Positions 28,440 through 38,467 of a stretch of 64,000 nt of DNA are shown here, piece after piece. Position numbers and translations under genes: made by a program. How positions within the stretch are numbered: position 1 is the stretch's first letter; each line of letters opens with the position of its first letter. Source of the stretch: Methylophaga muralis (GTDB lineage Bacteria > Pseudomonadota > Gammaproteobacteria > Nitrosococcales > Methylophagaceae); contig NZ_MCRI01000001.1 in the NCBI RefSeq assembly GCF_001720165.1, positions 1 through 64,000 of the forward strand. The letters are read 5' to 3'. The notes beneath the pieces were generated by a model. That model made no database searches. It saw only the letters and a program-made list of their open reading frames with translations, and had not been told where the DNA came from.

Positions 28440-29497
28440 GTTATGCCAAATATTTACCTGCCAGCCTGAATGGCTGGCGGCGGAGCATCTGGCTAATGAT
28501 GAGTCTGTTGTTGATGGTAAGTGTGTTGCTATCAATCATGCTTGGGCCAATGACGTTACCTGCCAAACAAAGTTTATTGAGCATTCTAGACAAATTATTC
28601 GGTAGTGATTTCAGTCAGCTTAATGCCTTCCAAACAGCTATTATTTGGGAATTACGCTGGCCAAGAACCCTGCTCGCTATCTTTATCGGAGCTTTATTAG
28701 CGCTTTGTGGTGCCGTCACTCAGGGGTTATTTCGTAACCCCCTGGCCGATCCTGGCATTATCGGCGTGTCATCGGGTGCGGGACTGGGCGCTGCCATTGC
28801 CATTGTGCTGTTACCTGCTTCACTCAGCTATCTAACGACTCCCATAGCAGCATTTCTTGGCGGTTTGATAACTACTTTGCTGGTGTATCGATTGGCACAA
28901 TCGCAGAATGGTGGCACATCGGTATTAATTCTGTTGTTGGCAGGGGTAGCCATTGCGGCTTTCAGCGGGGCGATTATTGGTTTTATGACCTATATTGCCA
29001 ATGATATGGCATTACGAGAGCTGACTTTGTGGGGCATGGGCTCGTTGAATGGTGCAAACAGCATATCTATTTGGCTGTCGGCACTGACCTGTCTTGGTCT
29101 ATTGATGTTTTACCAAACTCAAGCACCGGCATTAAATGCCTTTCTGTTGGGGGAAGCCGAAGCCCGCCATCTAGGAATTAATGTCGAAAAATTAAAACTG
29201 CAATTGATTGTGGTCACCGCAATCGGCATTGGCATTGCCGTTTCAGCCACCGGCATTATCGGCTTTATCAGTCTGGTGGTGCCACATCTGGTGCGTATGA
29301 CCATGGGCCCAGACCACCGAGTATTACTGCCATTATCGGCGCTCACTGGGGCGGTTTTATTACTGATGGCAGATATTGGCGCCAGGGTGATATTACCACC
29401 AGCAGAATTACCGGTAGGTTTAGTAACCGCATTAATCGGTGCGCCTTTCTTTGCTTTTTTGCTGATCCAACAACGTAAACGACTCAGTACTTTATAA
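28436..29497 (+). CDS. hmuU: Heme ABC transporter permease HmuU
   Basis: FecCD/BtuC-family permease with about ten membrane helices, 353 aa. Family motifs include ELRWPRTLLAIFIGALLALCG, VTQGLFRNPLADPGIIGVSSGAGLG and the conserved FISLVVPHLVRM coupling segment. It works with HmuT and HmuV to carry heme across the inner membrane. The start overlaps hmuT by 4 bases. Confidence 0.93.
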   Translation: MSYAKYLPASLNGWRRSIWLMMSLLLMVSVLLSIMLGPMTLPAKQSLLSILDKLFGSDFSQLNAFQTAIIWELRWPRTLLAIFIGALLALCGAVTQGLFRNPLADPGIIGVSSGAGLGAAIAIVLLPASLSYLTTPIAAFLGGLITTLLVYRLAQSQNGGTSVLILLLAGVAIAAFSGAIIGFMTYIANDMALRELTLWGMGSLNGANSISIWLSALTCLGLLMFYQTQAPALNAFLLGEAEARHLGINVEKLKLQLIVVTAIGIGIAVSATGIIGFISLVVPHLVRMTMGPDHRVLLPLSALTGAVLLLMADIGARVILPPAELPVGLVTALIGAPFFAFLLIQQRKRLSTL

Positions 29498-29505
29498 GCC
29501 TGCCT

Positions 29506-30267
29506 ATGCTCTTTATCGAAAATCTACTTGTCACTCAGGACCATCGACAAATTCTGAGTTTGCCAAAAGCCAGTTTGGTTTCCGGCGAGCTGGTGGCAGT
29601 TTTAGGTCCCAATGGGGCAGGTAAATCCAGTTTAATCAAAACTATCTGTGGAGAGTGGCCTGCCAATCAAGGCCAGATATATCTGCATGATAAATCGTTA
29701 CAGCAATGGTCCAGACAACAACTGGCCAAACATCTTGGCGTATTACCGCAGGCCAGTCAGTTATCGTTTCCATTTAAAGCTCAAGAAGTTGTCGCGATTG
29801 GCGCTACGCCACTCAGCTTAAAGCGTCGTGATATTGAGAATGCCGTTCAAAAATGGATGCAGGCCACCGATACCTGGCAATTTGCCGACAGAATTTACAC
29901 CAGCTTATCTGGCGGTGAACGACAACGGGTACAATTGGCCCGAGTGTTATTGCAATTGTCTCAGGCGGAACATGCGCCATTGTTATTACTTGATGAACCG
30001 ACTTCAGCCCAAGATCTTGGTCAGCAACATCAGTTATTGAATTTGGTAAAATCGCTTTGTCAGCAAAATGGCTTCGCAGTGATCAGTATTTTGCATGATC
30101 TGAACCAAGCGAGTCGGTATGCTGACAAAGTGTGGCTTTTACATCAGGGTGAACTCGTCGCCCAAGGATCACCACCGCAGGTGCTTCAACCTGAAACAGT
30201 AATGAAAATATGGGGTTATCAGCCGGAGCTGTTTTTCAACAGCCAGGGCCAGCAAATACTGGTCTAA
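29506..30267 (+). CDS. hmuV: Heme ABC transporter ATP-binding protein HmuV
   Basis: ATPase subunit of the heme importer. Walker A is GPNGAGKSS, the signature is LSGGERQRVQLARVL, Walker B is LLLLDEPTS, and the switch His is in ILHDLNQA. At 253 aa it is typical. It follows hmuU by 8 bases. Confidence 0.93.
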   Translation: MLFIENLLVTQDHRQILSLPKASLVSGELVAVLGPNGAGKSSLIKTICGEWPANQGQIYLHDKSLQQWSRQQLAKHLGVLPQASQLSFPFKAQEVVAIGATPLSLKRRDIENAVQKWMQATDTWQFADRIYTSLSGGERQRVQLARVLLQLSQAEHAPLLLLDEPTSAQDLGQQHQLLNLVKSLCQQNGFAVISILHDLNQASRYADKVWLLHQGELVAQGSPPQVLQPETVMKIWGYQPELFFNSQGQQILV

Positions 30268-30327
30268 TGCCGGCACAAGATCCCGTTGCATTGCTGCCTA
30301 CCGACCGTAAAGAATTGATTAACATCC

Positions 30328-32112
30328 ATGAGCACAGAAACCAGCTATCAGCTTAAAGGCATACTCAAACAAGCGTTGAGTTACAAAAAGCATCTGATCA
30401 AAGCCAACTTGATCGCATTTATTGCCACCATCTGTGCGGTTCCAGTGCCATTATTGCTCCCCATAATGGTCGATGAAGTGTTGCTAAATCAGCCAGGCGC
30501 TGCCGTCGCATTTATTTCCTCATTCACACCTGAAGAGTGGCACGGGCCAATTCTGTTTATCAGCGCCATGTTAATTCTGACGCTGGTATTACGTTTGGCC
30601 TCATTGGTTTTAAACGTGTTGCAATCACGCTATTTCACTATCATTGCCAAACGCATTACCTTTCGAATTCGCCGCCAGCTGATCAAACGGCTGGGCAAAA
30701 TCGCCATTAGTGAATACGAAACCCGCGGCAGTGGTGGTATCTCCTCGCATTTTGTTACTGATATCGAGGTCATTGATAACTTTATCGGCAACACTATCAG
30801 CCGTTTTATCGTGGCGGTGCTGAGTATTATCGGTACTGCGGTGATTCTGCTGTTTCTACACTGGCAACTGGCTTTACTGATTCTGTTTATGAATCCGCTG
30901 GTGATTTATTTCACTATGCGAGTGGGCAAACAAGTTAAAGACCTGAAGAAAAATGAAAACACCGCCGTAGAGATTTTTCAGCAAAGTCTGACCGAAACAC
31001 TTGATGCCATTCAGCAGATCCGTGCCGCCAATCGTGAAAAGCATTACTTTCTGCGGGTTATCGATCGTGCTCGAGGAGTGCGAGTACATGCCACCAGTTA
31101 CGCATGGAAAAGTGATGCGGCAAATCGTATTTCCTTCGTTATTTTTCTGTTTGGTTTTGATGTGTTTCGCGCTGTCAGCATGTGGATGGTGGTGTTTTCC
31201 GATCTGAGTATCGGCCAGATGTTTGCGGTGTTTGGCTATCTGTGGTTCATGATGGGACCAGTGCAGGAAGTGTTGAATATTCAGTATGCTTATTACGCTG
31301 CTGGCGCCGCAGTCTCCAGATTGAACAAATTATTTTCTTTAAAGCAGGAAGTAGTTTATCCGGCCAAAACCAATCCGTTTGTTGATGGCCAAGCCAGCAG
31401 TATTCGGATTGAAAATCTGCATTTTAGTTATGACGAAAATAATCCGGTGTTAAGTGGGGTATCATTGGAAATCAAAGCTGGAGAGAAAGTGGCTCTGGTT
31501 GGGGCTAGCGGTGCCGGTAAATCCACACTGGTCAATGTGTTACTGGGGCTGTATCCGGCTGATAAGGGCATGGTGTATTTCAATGATGTGCCGGTCAGTG
31601 ATATTGGCTTGGAAGGTGTGCGCGAACATGTGGCAACAGTGTTACAACATCCGGCGCTATTTAACGATTCAGTGCGGGAAAATATTACGCTGGGACGTCA
31701 TTATTCTGATGAGGCTATCTGGCAGGCGATTCAAACCGCACAGATTGAGGATGTCATTCAAGCTATGCCGAAAGGTCTGGATACCCTAATTGGACGTTCA
31801 GGTGTCAAACTCTCAGGCGGACAACGTCAACGACTTGCTGTGGCACGCATGGCATTAATGAATCCAAGTGTAGTAGTTCTGGATGAAGCCACGTCAGCAC
31901 TCGATAGCAATACCGAACATCATCTGCATATTGCCTTGGCGGATTATCTGAAAAACCGCACAACCATAATAATCGCGCATAGGTTAAGTGCTGTTCGCCA
32001 GGCAGATCGTATTGTGGTGTTTGATGGCGGTGAAATCATTGCTGATGGTGATCATGACAGTCTGATTCAGCAACATGGCATTTATCAGAAACTCTACGCT
32101 CAGCAGATTTAA
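30328..32112 (+). CDS. Exporter-type ABC transporter (fused membrane and ATPase domains)
   Basis: A 594-aa half-transporter of the MsbA-like class. About six membrane helices occupy residues 20-310, followed by an ATPase with GASGAGKST (Walker A), LSGGQRQRLAVARMAL (signature), VVVLDEATSALD (Walker B) and the IAHRL switch. Substrate cannot be read from sequence. It lies 60 bases after hmuV with no terminator, so it may be iron-regulated; it could export a siderophore, porphyrin or lipid. No strong ribosome site is seen. Confidence 0.85.
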   Translation: MSTETSYQLKGILKQALSYKKHLIKANLIAFIATICAVPVPLLLPIMVDEVLLNQPGAAVAFISSFTPEEWHGPILFISAMLILTLVLRLASLVLNVLQSRYFTIIAKRITFRIRRQLIKRLGKIAISEYETRGSGGISSHFVTDIEVIDNFIGNTISRFIVAVLSIIGTAVILLFLHWQLALLILFMNPLVIYFTMRVGKQVKDLKKNENTAVEIFQQSLTETLDAIQQIRAANREKHYFLRVIDRARGVRVHATSYAWKSDAANRISFVIFLFGFDVFRAVSMWMVVFSDLSIGQMFAVFGYLWFMMGPVQEVLNIQYAYYAAGAAVSRLNKLFSLKQEVVYPAKTNPFVDGQASSIRIENLHFSYDENNPVLSGVSLEIKAGEKVALVGASGAGKSTLVNVLLGLYPADKGMVYFNDVPVSDIGLEGVREHVATVLQHPALFNDSVRENITLGRHYSDEAIWQAIQTAQIEDVIQAMPKGLDTLIGRSGVKLSGGQRQRLAVARMALMNPSVVVLDEATSALDSNTEHHLHIALADYLKNRTTIIIAHRLSAVRQADRIVVFDGGEIIADGDHDSLIQQHGIYQKLYAQQI

Positions 32113-32123
32113 GTTTTAGAATT

Positions 32124-32170
32124 AACCACAAAGACACAGGGTTAAATAATATATCTGTGTCTCTGTGGTT
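32124..32170. repeat. REP-like inverted repeat / possible terminator
   Basis: AACCACAAAGACACAG (32124-32139) pairs with CTGTGTCTCTGTGGTT (32155-32170), 15 of 16 positions, around an A/T-rich loop. It lies between two convergent genes and could terminate transcription on either strand. The CCACAAAGACACAG wording resembles dispersed REP-like repeats seen in many bacterial genomes. Confidence 0.6.
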
Positions 32171-32184
32171 ATTGTTTTAATCCC

Positions 32185-34038
32185 TTAGCGACGTTTTAAC
32201 TGCTCAACGTCACGCACTGCGCCTCTGGCCGCGGAGGTGGTCAGGGCCGCATAAGCCTGCAGAGCAACACTCACTTTACGATCGCGATTAACCGGTTTCC
32301 AGGCCATTTCTCCACGCTGTTCCATATGGATACGTCTGTCTGCCAACTGGGCATCAGTCAATTCAACATTGATGCTGCGGCCAGGAATATCGATATGAAT
32401 AATATCGCCTTCATCGACCAGGCCGATGTTGCCGCCTTCCGCAGCTTCGGGAGAAGCATGTCCAATGGATAAACCGGACGTACCACCGGAGAATCGTCCA
32501 TCAGTTAGCAACGCACAAAGTTTGCCAAGTCCTTTGGATTTCAAATAACTGGTCGGGTACAACATTTCCTGCATACCCGGCCCGCCTTTCGGGCCTTCAT
32601 AACGAATCAATACCACATCACCGGCTTGGATCTGTTCAGTCAAAATGGCCGTCACCGCGTGATCCTGAGATTCAAAAATTCGCGCTGGACCGGAGAATTT
32701 CAAAATCGATTCATCCACACCGGCGGTTTTAACAATGCAGCCCTCTTCCGCCAAATTACCGTACAAAACAGCCAAACCGCCGTCTTTACTGTAAGCATTT
32801 TCAATATTGCGGATACAGCCATTTTCACGATCTACATCTAATGACGGCCAACGGCAGTCTTGACTGAAAGCTGTTTGGGTAGGAATACCTGCAGGACCTG
32901 CCAGATATCGTTGTAAAGCTGGTTCATGATCAGTGCGAGCGACATCCCATAACGCTAAACCTTCAGCGAGCGTTTTACTGTGAACAGTTGGAACGTCGGT
33001 ATGCAATAAACCGCCCGCTGCCAACTCTGACAGAATGCCCACAACACCACCGGCACGGTGTACGTCTTCCATATGGTATTTATTGGTGGCTGGAGCAACT
33101 TTGCAAAGATTGGGGATCTTGCGCGACATACGATCAATGTCCGCCATGGTGAAATCTACTTCACCTTCATGCGCGGCAGCCAATAAATGTAGAACGGTGT
33201 TGGTTGAACCGCCCATAGCAATATCCAAGGCAATGGCGTTTTCAAATGCGGCCTTGCTGGCGATTGAACGCGGTAACACATCTTCTTCATTATTTTCGTA
33301 GTAACGTTTGGCCAAATCGACGATACGACGACCCGCTTCCAGAAACAGTTCGCGGCGATCAGCATGTGTTGCCAGTAGAGAACCATTGCCAGGAAGCGAC
33401 AAGCCCAAAGCTTCGGTCAGACAATTCATTGAGTTGGCTGTGAACATACCAGAGCAAGAACCACAGGTTGGGCAAGCACTGCGCTCAACTTGGGCAACAT
33501 CTTCATCACTGACACTGTCATCTGCTGCCTGAACCATAGCGTCGACCAAATCGAGTTTTACATCCAGACCTGCCAATTTGGTTTTACCGGCCTCCATCGG
33601 GCCACCGGAAACAAATACCACCGGGATATTTAGACGCAATGCCGCCATCAACATGCCTGGAGTGATTTTGTCACAGTTGGAAATACACACCAGCGCATCG
33701 GCGCAATGAGCATTAACCATATACTCAACCGAGTCGGCGATAATTTCACGCGACGGTAAGCTGTAAAGCATGCCGCTATGACCCATGGCGATACCGTCAT
33801 CGACAGCAATGGTGTTGAATTCTTTCGCAACACCGCCAACCCGTTCAATTTCACGCGCGACTAACTGACCGAGATCTTTTAGGTGAACATGACCTGGCAC
33901 AAACTGTGTGAATGAGTTCGCAATCGCTATAATAGGTTTGCTGAAATCATCATCCTTCATGCCGGTGGCCCGCCATAAAGCACGAGCGCCCGCCATATTC
34001 CGGCCGGCTGTAGAAGTTTTTGAACGATATTCAGGCAT
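32185..34038 (-). CDS. ilvD: Dihydroxy-acid dehydratase IlvD
   Basis: Iron-sulfur enzyme that makes the 2-keto acids preceding IlvE in valine and isoleucine synthesis. Cluster cysteines are in NCDKITPGM and [35 protein letters not shown] is the C-terminal signature. The ATG at 34038 (617 aa) follows GGAGAG by 5 bases and begins [14 protein letters not shown] as in relatives. The frame from 34083 adds 15 unmatched residues. Confidence 0.96.
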   Translation of the reverse strand: MPEYRSKTSTAGRNMAGARALWRATGMKDDDFSKPIIAIANSFTQFVPGHVHLKDLGQLVAREIERVGGVAKEFNTIAVDDGIAMGHSGMLYSLPSREIIADSVEYMVNAHCADALVCISNCDKITPGMLMAALRLNIPVVFVSGGPMEAGKTKLAGLDVKLDLVDAMVQAADDSVSDEDVAQVERSACPTCGSCSGMFTANSMNCLTEALGLSLPGNGSLLATHADRRELFLEAGRRIVDLAKRYYENNEEDVLPRSIASKAAFENAIALDIAMGGSTNTVLHLLAAAHEGEVDFTMADIDRMSRKIPNLCKVAPATNKYHMEDVHRAGGVVGILSELAAGGLLHTDVPTVHSKTLAEGLALWDVARTDHEPALQRYLAGPAGIPTQTAFSQDCRWPSLDVDRENGCIRNIENAYSKDGGLAVLYGNLAEEGCIVKTAGVDESILKFSGPARIFESQDHAVTAILTEQIQAGDVVLIRYEGPKGGPGMQEMLYPTSYLKSKGLGKLCALLTDGRFSGGTSGLSIGHASPEAAEGGNIGLVDEGDIIHIDIPGRSINVELTDAQLADRRIHMEQRGEMAWKPVNRDRKVSVALQAYAALTTSAARGAVRDVEQLKRR

Positions 34039-34159
34039 TGATTCTCTCCAACAAAATTCAGACTGGCGTTCACTATAAAACAATAGACATTTACCAGATT
34101 ATTCGAGAGATTTTACACGCAACTTGGCAAGCATGTTGAGACTACGATAAAAAGGCACT

Positions 34160-35455
34160 ATGAATTCATCATCACAACAACCGACTGACGCGCATTTCGC
34201 CACCACAACTTCGTGGTTCAGGGCCGCTGCGCCCTATATTCATGCGCACAGTGGTGCGACATTTGTTATTGCTTTTGATGGTGAAACTATCGCAGCGGAT
34301 AACTTTGATCATCTGATTCACGATCTGGCGATACTCAATAGCCTGGATATCCGACTAGTACTGGTTTTCGGAGCCCGCCCTCAAATTGAAGCGAAATGTG
34401 AAAAGCTTGATATAGCTGTGAAATATCATCGCGGCTTGCGTATAACCGATGATGCCAGTCTGCAAGTTGCTCGTGCTGTCGTAGGTGATTTACGCATCGC
34501 CATTGAATCCAAACTTTCTTTTGGTTTACCACACACACCGATGGCCGATTCACGGATCCGTTGTGTCAGTGGCAATCTTGTGACCGCACGCCCTGCCGGC
34601 ATTATTGATGGTATCGATCTGGGACATACCGGCGAGGTCAGACGTATTGATGCTGAAGGTATTCAACAACAATTAAGCAATGGCAATTTAGTGTTGCTGC
34701 CGCCTTTAGGCTATTCGCTTACTGGAGAGATCTTTAATTTATCAGCTGAAGCCATTGCTACTGCGGTAGCCAGCAGATTGCAGGCTGATAAACTGATTTT
34801 TATTGGCCAAAGCAATGCCGATTTGCCGCGTGAAATTACTCTGCAGCAAGTCAAAGATTATGATCATCCATCGCTAAATGCTGCGGTCACTGCCTGTGAA
34901 GCCGGAGTCTGCCGGGTGCATTTACTTGATAGATCTGTTGATGGCGCGTTGTTACAGGAATTATTCAGTCGTGACGGTGTAGGCACATTGATTAGTGCGA
35001 CATCCTTTGAAACCACTCGTCAGGCCACTATTGAGGATGTCGGCGGCATTCTGGAATTATTACAACCACTGGAACAGAGCGGTGTGTTGGTCAAACGTTC
35101 TCGGGAATTGCTGGAACGGGAAATTGAACATTTCACCGTGATGGAACGTGATGGCACGGTAGTCGCCTGCGCCGCGTTATATCCGTACCCTGAAAATAAT
35201 GCTGCAGAATTGGCATGTATGGCGATTTCACCAGATTATCGTCATCAAGGTCGTGGCAAACAGTTATTGTCCATGTTGGAAAAACAAGCCAAAGCGTCTG
35301 GCTGGACCAGCCTGTATGTACTGACGACTCAGACTGCTCATTGGTTTATTGAACATGGATTTCAACCGTCTGCTATCAGTGAATTACCGATGCAAAAGCA
35401 GGCTTTATACAATTATCAACGTAATTCCAGCGTATTTAAAAAATTGCTGACTTAA
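34160..35455 (+). CDS. argA: N-acetylglutamate synthase ArgA
   Basis: First enzyme of arginine synthesis. An amino-acid-kinase-like domain (about 20-285, [23 protein letters not shown]) regulates a C-terminal GNAT acetyltransferase domain (about 290-425) with the acetyl-CoA loop [11 protein letters not shown]. At 431 aa this is the classical two-domain form. It ends in a 4-base overlap with convergent rppH. Confidence 0.94.
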   Translation: MNSSSQQPTDAHFATTTSWFRAAAPYIHAHSGATFVIAFDGETIAADNFDHLIHDLAILNSLDIRLVLVFGARPQIEAKCEKLDIAVKYHRGLRITDDASLQVARAVVGDLRIAIESKLSFGLPHTPMADSRIRCVSGNLVTARPAGIIDGIDLGHTGEVRRIDAEGIQQQLSNGNLVLLPPLGYSLTGEIFNLSAEAIATAVASRLQADKLIFIGQSNADLPREITLQQVKDYDHPSLNAAVTACEAGVCRVHLLDRSVDGALLQELFSRDGVGTLISATSFETTRQATIEDVGGILELLQPLEQSGVLVKRSRELLEREIEHFTVMERDGTVVACAALYPYPENNAAELACMAISPDYRHQGRGKQLLSMLEKQAKASGWTSLYVLTTQTAHWFIEHGFQPSAISELPMQKQALYNYQRNSSVFKKLLT

Positions 35456-35964
35456 CTTTTAGAATCCGGCTTACCGGCGCGTTTTCGATATTCGGGAAAC
35501 AATAATGGGGCAAACTCGTGAAGGGCTTTTTCATACACCCGACGTTTGAAAAATACGATTTCCTCGACCGGGGTCCAATAATCGACCCAGCGCCAATCAT
35601 CAAACTCGGGTTTTTCATGCAGATCCAACCGCACATCGGTTTCATCACCAGTAAAACGCATTAAAAACCAGCGTTGTTTCTGACCGATACACAATGGTTT
35701 GTTGCCATAACGCAGATAACGTTTAGGCAGGCGGTAACGCAACCAGCCACGAGTAGTGGCCAATAACTCAACATGTTCACGCCCCAAGCCGATTTCTTCC
35801 GTCAATTCACGGAAGGCAGCCTGCTCTGGCGTTTCATTAAATTTAATGCCGCCCTGGGGAAACTGCCATGAGTCATGTTGAGCACGTTGTGCCCACAACA
35901 CCTGGTTGAGTTCATTGCAGAGGATTATCCCCACATTGGCTCTAAAGCCATCTTTGTCTATCAC
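35452..35964 (-). CDS. rppH: RNA pyrophosphohydrolase RppH
   Basis: Nudix hydrolase that removes pyrophosphate from 5' ends of mRNA to start decay. The Nudix box runs [20 protein letters not shown] plus IGL. The opening [16 protein letters not shown] and WQFPQGG are RppH-specific in character, and [10 protein letters not shown] is also typical. At 170 aa it matches the family. Confidence 0.93.
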   Translation of the reverse strand: MIDKDGFRANVGIILCNELNQVLWAQRAQHDSWQFPQGGIKFNETPEQAAFRELTEEIGLGREHVELLATTRGWLRYRLPKRYLRYGNKPLCIGQKQRWFLMRFTGDETDVRLDLHEKPEFDDWRWVDYWTPVEEIVFFKRRVYEKALHEFAPLLFPEYRKRAGKPDSKS

Positions 35965-36111
35965 GGTTCAATCTCTCGCCGGGGGCAACGGTAAGTACGG
36001 GCCGCCAGCATAATTATTTATAATAAGTTTAGATTAGTGAATGAGACATGAGGATGCAACGCATTTTGTCTTACAATACGCACTCATTTTATCGGGACAT
36101 GACCAGTTACA

Positions 36112-36768
36112 ATGGCTTTAGCAATATTTGATTTAGACAATACCTTACTTGGTGGAGACAGTGATTATTTGTGGGGGCGCTATTTGGCGGAAAATAGCAT
36201 CGTTGATCCGCAGAGCTATCACGACACCAATCTGGCTTTTTATCATGACTATCAGTCAGGACAGCTGGATATTAATGCCTTTCTGCAGTTTGTGTTTGAA
36301 CCGCTAGCCAATAACAGCATGCAAGATTTGCTCAACTGGCGCGCTGATTACCTGCAGCAGAAAATCCTGCCGATCATTCTGCCAAAAGGTCGTGAATTAA
36401 TTGAACATCACCGCCAGCAAGATGACATTCTGCTAATCATCACCGCGACTAATAGTTTTTTGACCACGCCCATTGCTGAACTGTTAGGTATCGACAACCT
36501 GATTGCCACTGATCCTGAAATGATCGATGGGCGCTATACCGGTCAAGTGCGGGGTGTGCCGTCATTCCAACATGGCAAGGTAACCCGCTTGCAACATTGG
36601 TTGGCTGAACATGAGTACAACCTGGATGGCAGTTACTTCTACAGCGATTCACATAATGATCTGCCATTACTGGAGCAGGTCGACACGCCTATAGCGGTAG
36701 ATCCGGATGACAAATTGGCGGAAGTTGCACGTCAACGCGACTGGAAAATTCTCAGTCTGCGTGAATAA
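36112..36768 (+). CDS. HAD-IB family phosphatase
   Basis: Cytosolic HAD-superfamily hydrolase of the SerB-like IB class, 218 aa. Motif I is FDLDNTLLGGDSD with the nucleophile Asp, motif II is LLIITATN, and motif III/IV is YSDSHNDLPLLE. The cap lies between residues about 15 and 95. Substrate is unknown; relatives are annotated variously as phosphoserine or histidinol phosphatases. It lies 46 bases upstream of gatB. Confidence 0.82.
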   Translation: MALAIFDLDNTLLGGDSDYLWGRYLAENSIVDPQSYHDTNLAFYHDYQSGQLDINAFLQFVFEPLANNSMQDLLNWRADYLQQKILPIILPKGRELIEHHRQQDDILLIITATNSFLTTPIAELLGIDNLIATDPEMIDGRYTGQVRGVPSFQHGKVTRLQHWLAEHEYNLDGSYFYSDSHNDLPLLEQVDTPIAVDPDDKLAEVARQRDWKILSLRE

Positions 36769-36814
36769 TTGCTACAATTCGGGGTTTTAATCACTTAAAT
36801 TCAGGCCGGCAATT

Positions 36815-38257
36815 ATGGAATGGGAAGTTGTTATCGGGTTAGAGATCCACGCCCAACTTGCAACCAAAACAAAAATTTTCTCCGGAGCAGCCACTGCTTA
36901 CGGTGCGGCACCCAACACTCAGGCATGTGCAGTTGATCTGGGCTTGCCGGGCGTGCTGCCGGTGTTGAACAAAGAAGCCGTACGAATGGCGGTTAAATTT
37001 GGTCTAGCCGTTGATGCTGAAATTGCTGATCGCTCGGTGTTTGCCCGTAAAAACTATTTCTATCCAGACTTACCTAAAGGCTATCAAATCAGCCAGTTTG
37101 AATTGCCAGTAGTTGGCAAAGGCCAAATCACGATAGAAATGGAAGATGGCAGCGAGAAAATTGTCGGCATCACTCGCGCCCACCTCGAAGAAGATGCAGG
37201 TAAATCCTTACATGAAGATTTTCACGGTCAAACCGGTATTGATTTAAATCGTGCCGGTACGCCATTACTGGAAATTGTTTCCGAGCCTGATATGCGCAGT
37301 GCTAAAGAAGCCGTTGCCTATATGAGAAAAATCCACTCATTGGTGCGCTATCTGGAAATTTGTGACGGCAATATGCAGGAAGGTTCTTTCCGCTGTGATG
37401 CCAACGTTTCCGTACGCCCTAAAGGTCAGGAAAAATTTGGCACCCGTGCTGAGCTGAAAAACATCAATTCATTCCGTAACGTCGAACGTGCCATCAATAT
37501 CGAAGTTGAACGGCAGATCGATGTGATTGAATCTGGCGGCACCGTCGTCCAGGAAACTCGCTTGTATGACGCTGATAAAAATGAAACCCGGTCGATGCGC
37601 AGCAAGGAAGAAGCAAACGACTACCGTTACTTCCCGGATCCTGACTTATTGCCATTAGTTTTGGATGAAGGACTGCTCGAACAGGTCCGTGCCACGTTGC
37701 CAGAACTGCCGAATGAAAAACGCGATCGTTTCGTCAATGACATGGGTTTATCAAAATATGATGCCAGTGTGTTGACCAGCAGTCGCGAACTAGCTGATTA
37801 TTTTGAAGCCGTATTGGCCGCCACTGGCAATAAAGATCCAAAGCAATGTGCCAACTGGGTTATCGGTGATCTTTCCGGTGCGTTGAATAAAGCTGGCTTG
37901 GAGATCACTGAATCTCCAGTTTCTGCCCAGCAGCTTGGCAGTGTGTTGTTACGTATTCAGGACAACACCATCTCTGGCAAGATCGCCAAGCAGGTATTTG
38001 AAGCTATCTGGAACGGTGAAGGTGCCGATGCCGATGCCGTTATCGAATCCAAAGGTCTTAAACAAGTGACTGATACCGGTGCAATTGAGGCAATGATCGA
38101 TGAAGTGATTGCCGCTAATCCAGAGCAAGTACAACAATATCGTGATGGTAAAGAGCAAGTATTCGGCTTTTTTGTTGGACAAGTGATGAAAGCCTCGAAA
38201 GGTAAAGCCAATCCAGGTCAGGTGAATGACATCCTTAAACAAAAACTCGCTGGCTAG
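36815..38257 (+). CDS. gatB: Asp-tRNA(Asn)/Glu-tRNA(Gln) amidotransferase subunit GatB
   Basis: Subunit B of GatCAB, which converts Glu-tRNA(Gln) and Asp-tRNA(Asn) to the amide forms. The kinase-like N-terminal domain begins [13 protein letters not shown] and contains [14 protein letters not shown]. The C-terminal tail (about 330-480) is the tRNA-binding YqeY-like domain ending [11 protein letters not shown]. At 480 aa it is normal. Partner genes gatC and gatA are not adjacent here and must lie elsewhere. Confidence 0.96.
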   Translation: MEWEVVIGLEIHAQLATKTKIFSGAATAYGAAPNTQACAVDLGLPGVLPVLNKEAVRMAVKFGLAVDAEIADRSVFARKNYFYPDLPKGYQISQFELPVVGKGQITIEMEDGSEKIVGITRAHLEEDAGKSLHEDFHGQTGIDLNRAGTPLLEIVSEPDMRSAKEAVAYMRKIHSLVRYLEICDGNMQEGSFRCDANVSVRPKGQEKFGTRAELKNINSFRNVERAINIEVERQIDVIESGGTVVQETRLYDADKNETRSMRSKEEANDYRYFPDPDLLPLVLDEGLLEQVRATLPELPNEKRDRFVNDMGLSKYDASVLTSSRELADYFEAVLAATGNKDPKQCANWVIGDLSGALNKAGLEITESPVSAQQLGSVLLRIQDNTISGKIAKQVFEAIWNGEGADADAVIESKGLKQVTDTGAIEAMIDEVIAANPEQVQQYRDGKEQVFGFFVGQVMKASKGKANPGQVNDILKQKLAG

Positions 38258-38275
38258 CTTTTTGGCTTAATTTTT

Positions 38276-38313
38276 AAAAAGCCCTGACGCAACGATGTGT
38301 TCAGGGCTTTTTT
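38276..38313 (+). terminator. Terminator after gatB
   Basis: GCCCTGA pairs with TCAGGGC, flanked by five A and seven T, around a 13-base loop. It has a strong intrinsic terminator shape. Confidence 0.9.
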
Positions 38314-38425
38314 ATGCCCCGGATTTGTGCAAATCAGTTCACATTTTGAATTAAGCTACTCCCAGTATGCGGTGAACTGATGTAGTATCGGCTGAGGTTT
38401 TTGAACACATTCAACAAGGACGCTA

Positions 38426-38467
38426 ATGATTCATTTAAATTTCAGGATGTTAGGTTTACGCAAATGA
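38426..38467 (+). other. Short leader ORF coupled to FIST gene
   Basis: A 13-codon frame starts with ATG five bases after AAGGA (38416-38420) and ends in TGA, which overlaps the ATG of the FIST gene as ATGA. The ribosome site is better than that of the gene itself. It may be a leader peptide for translational coupling, or it may be chance. Confidence 0.35.
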
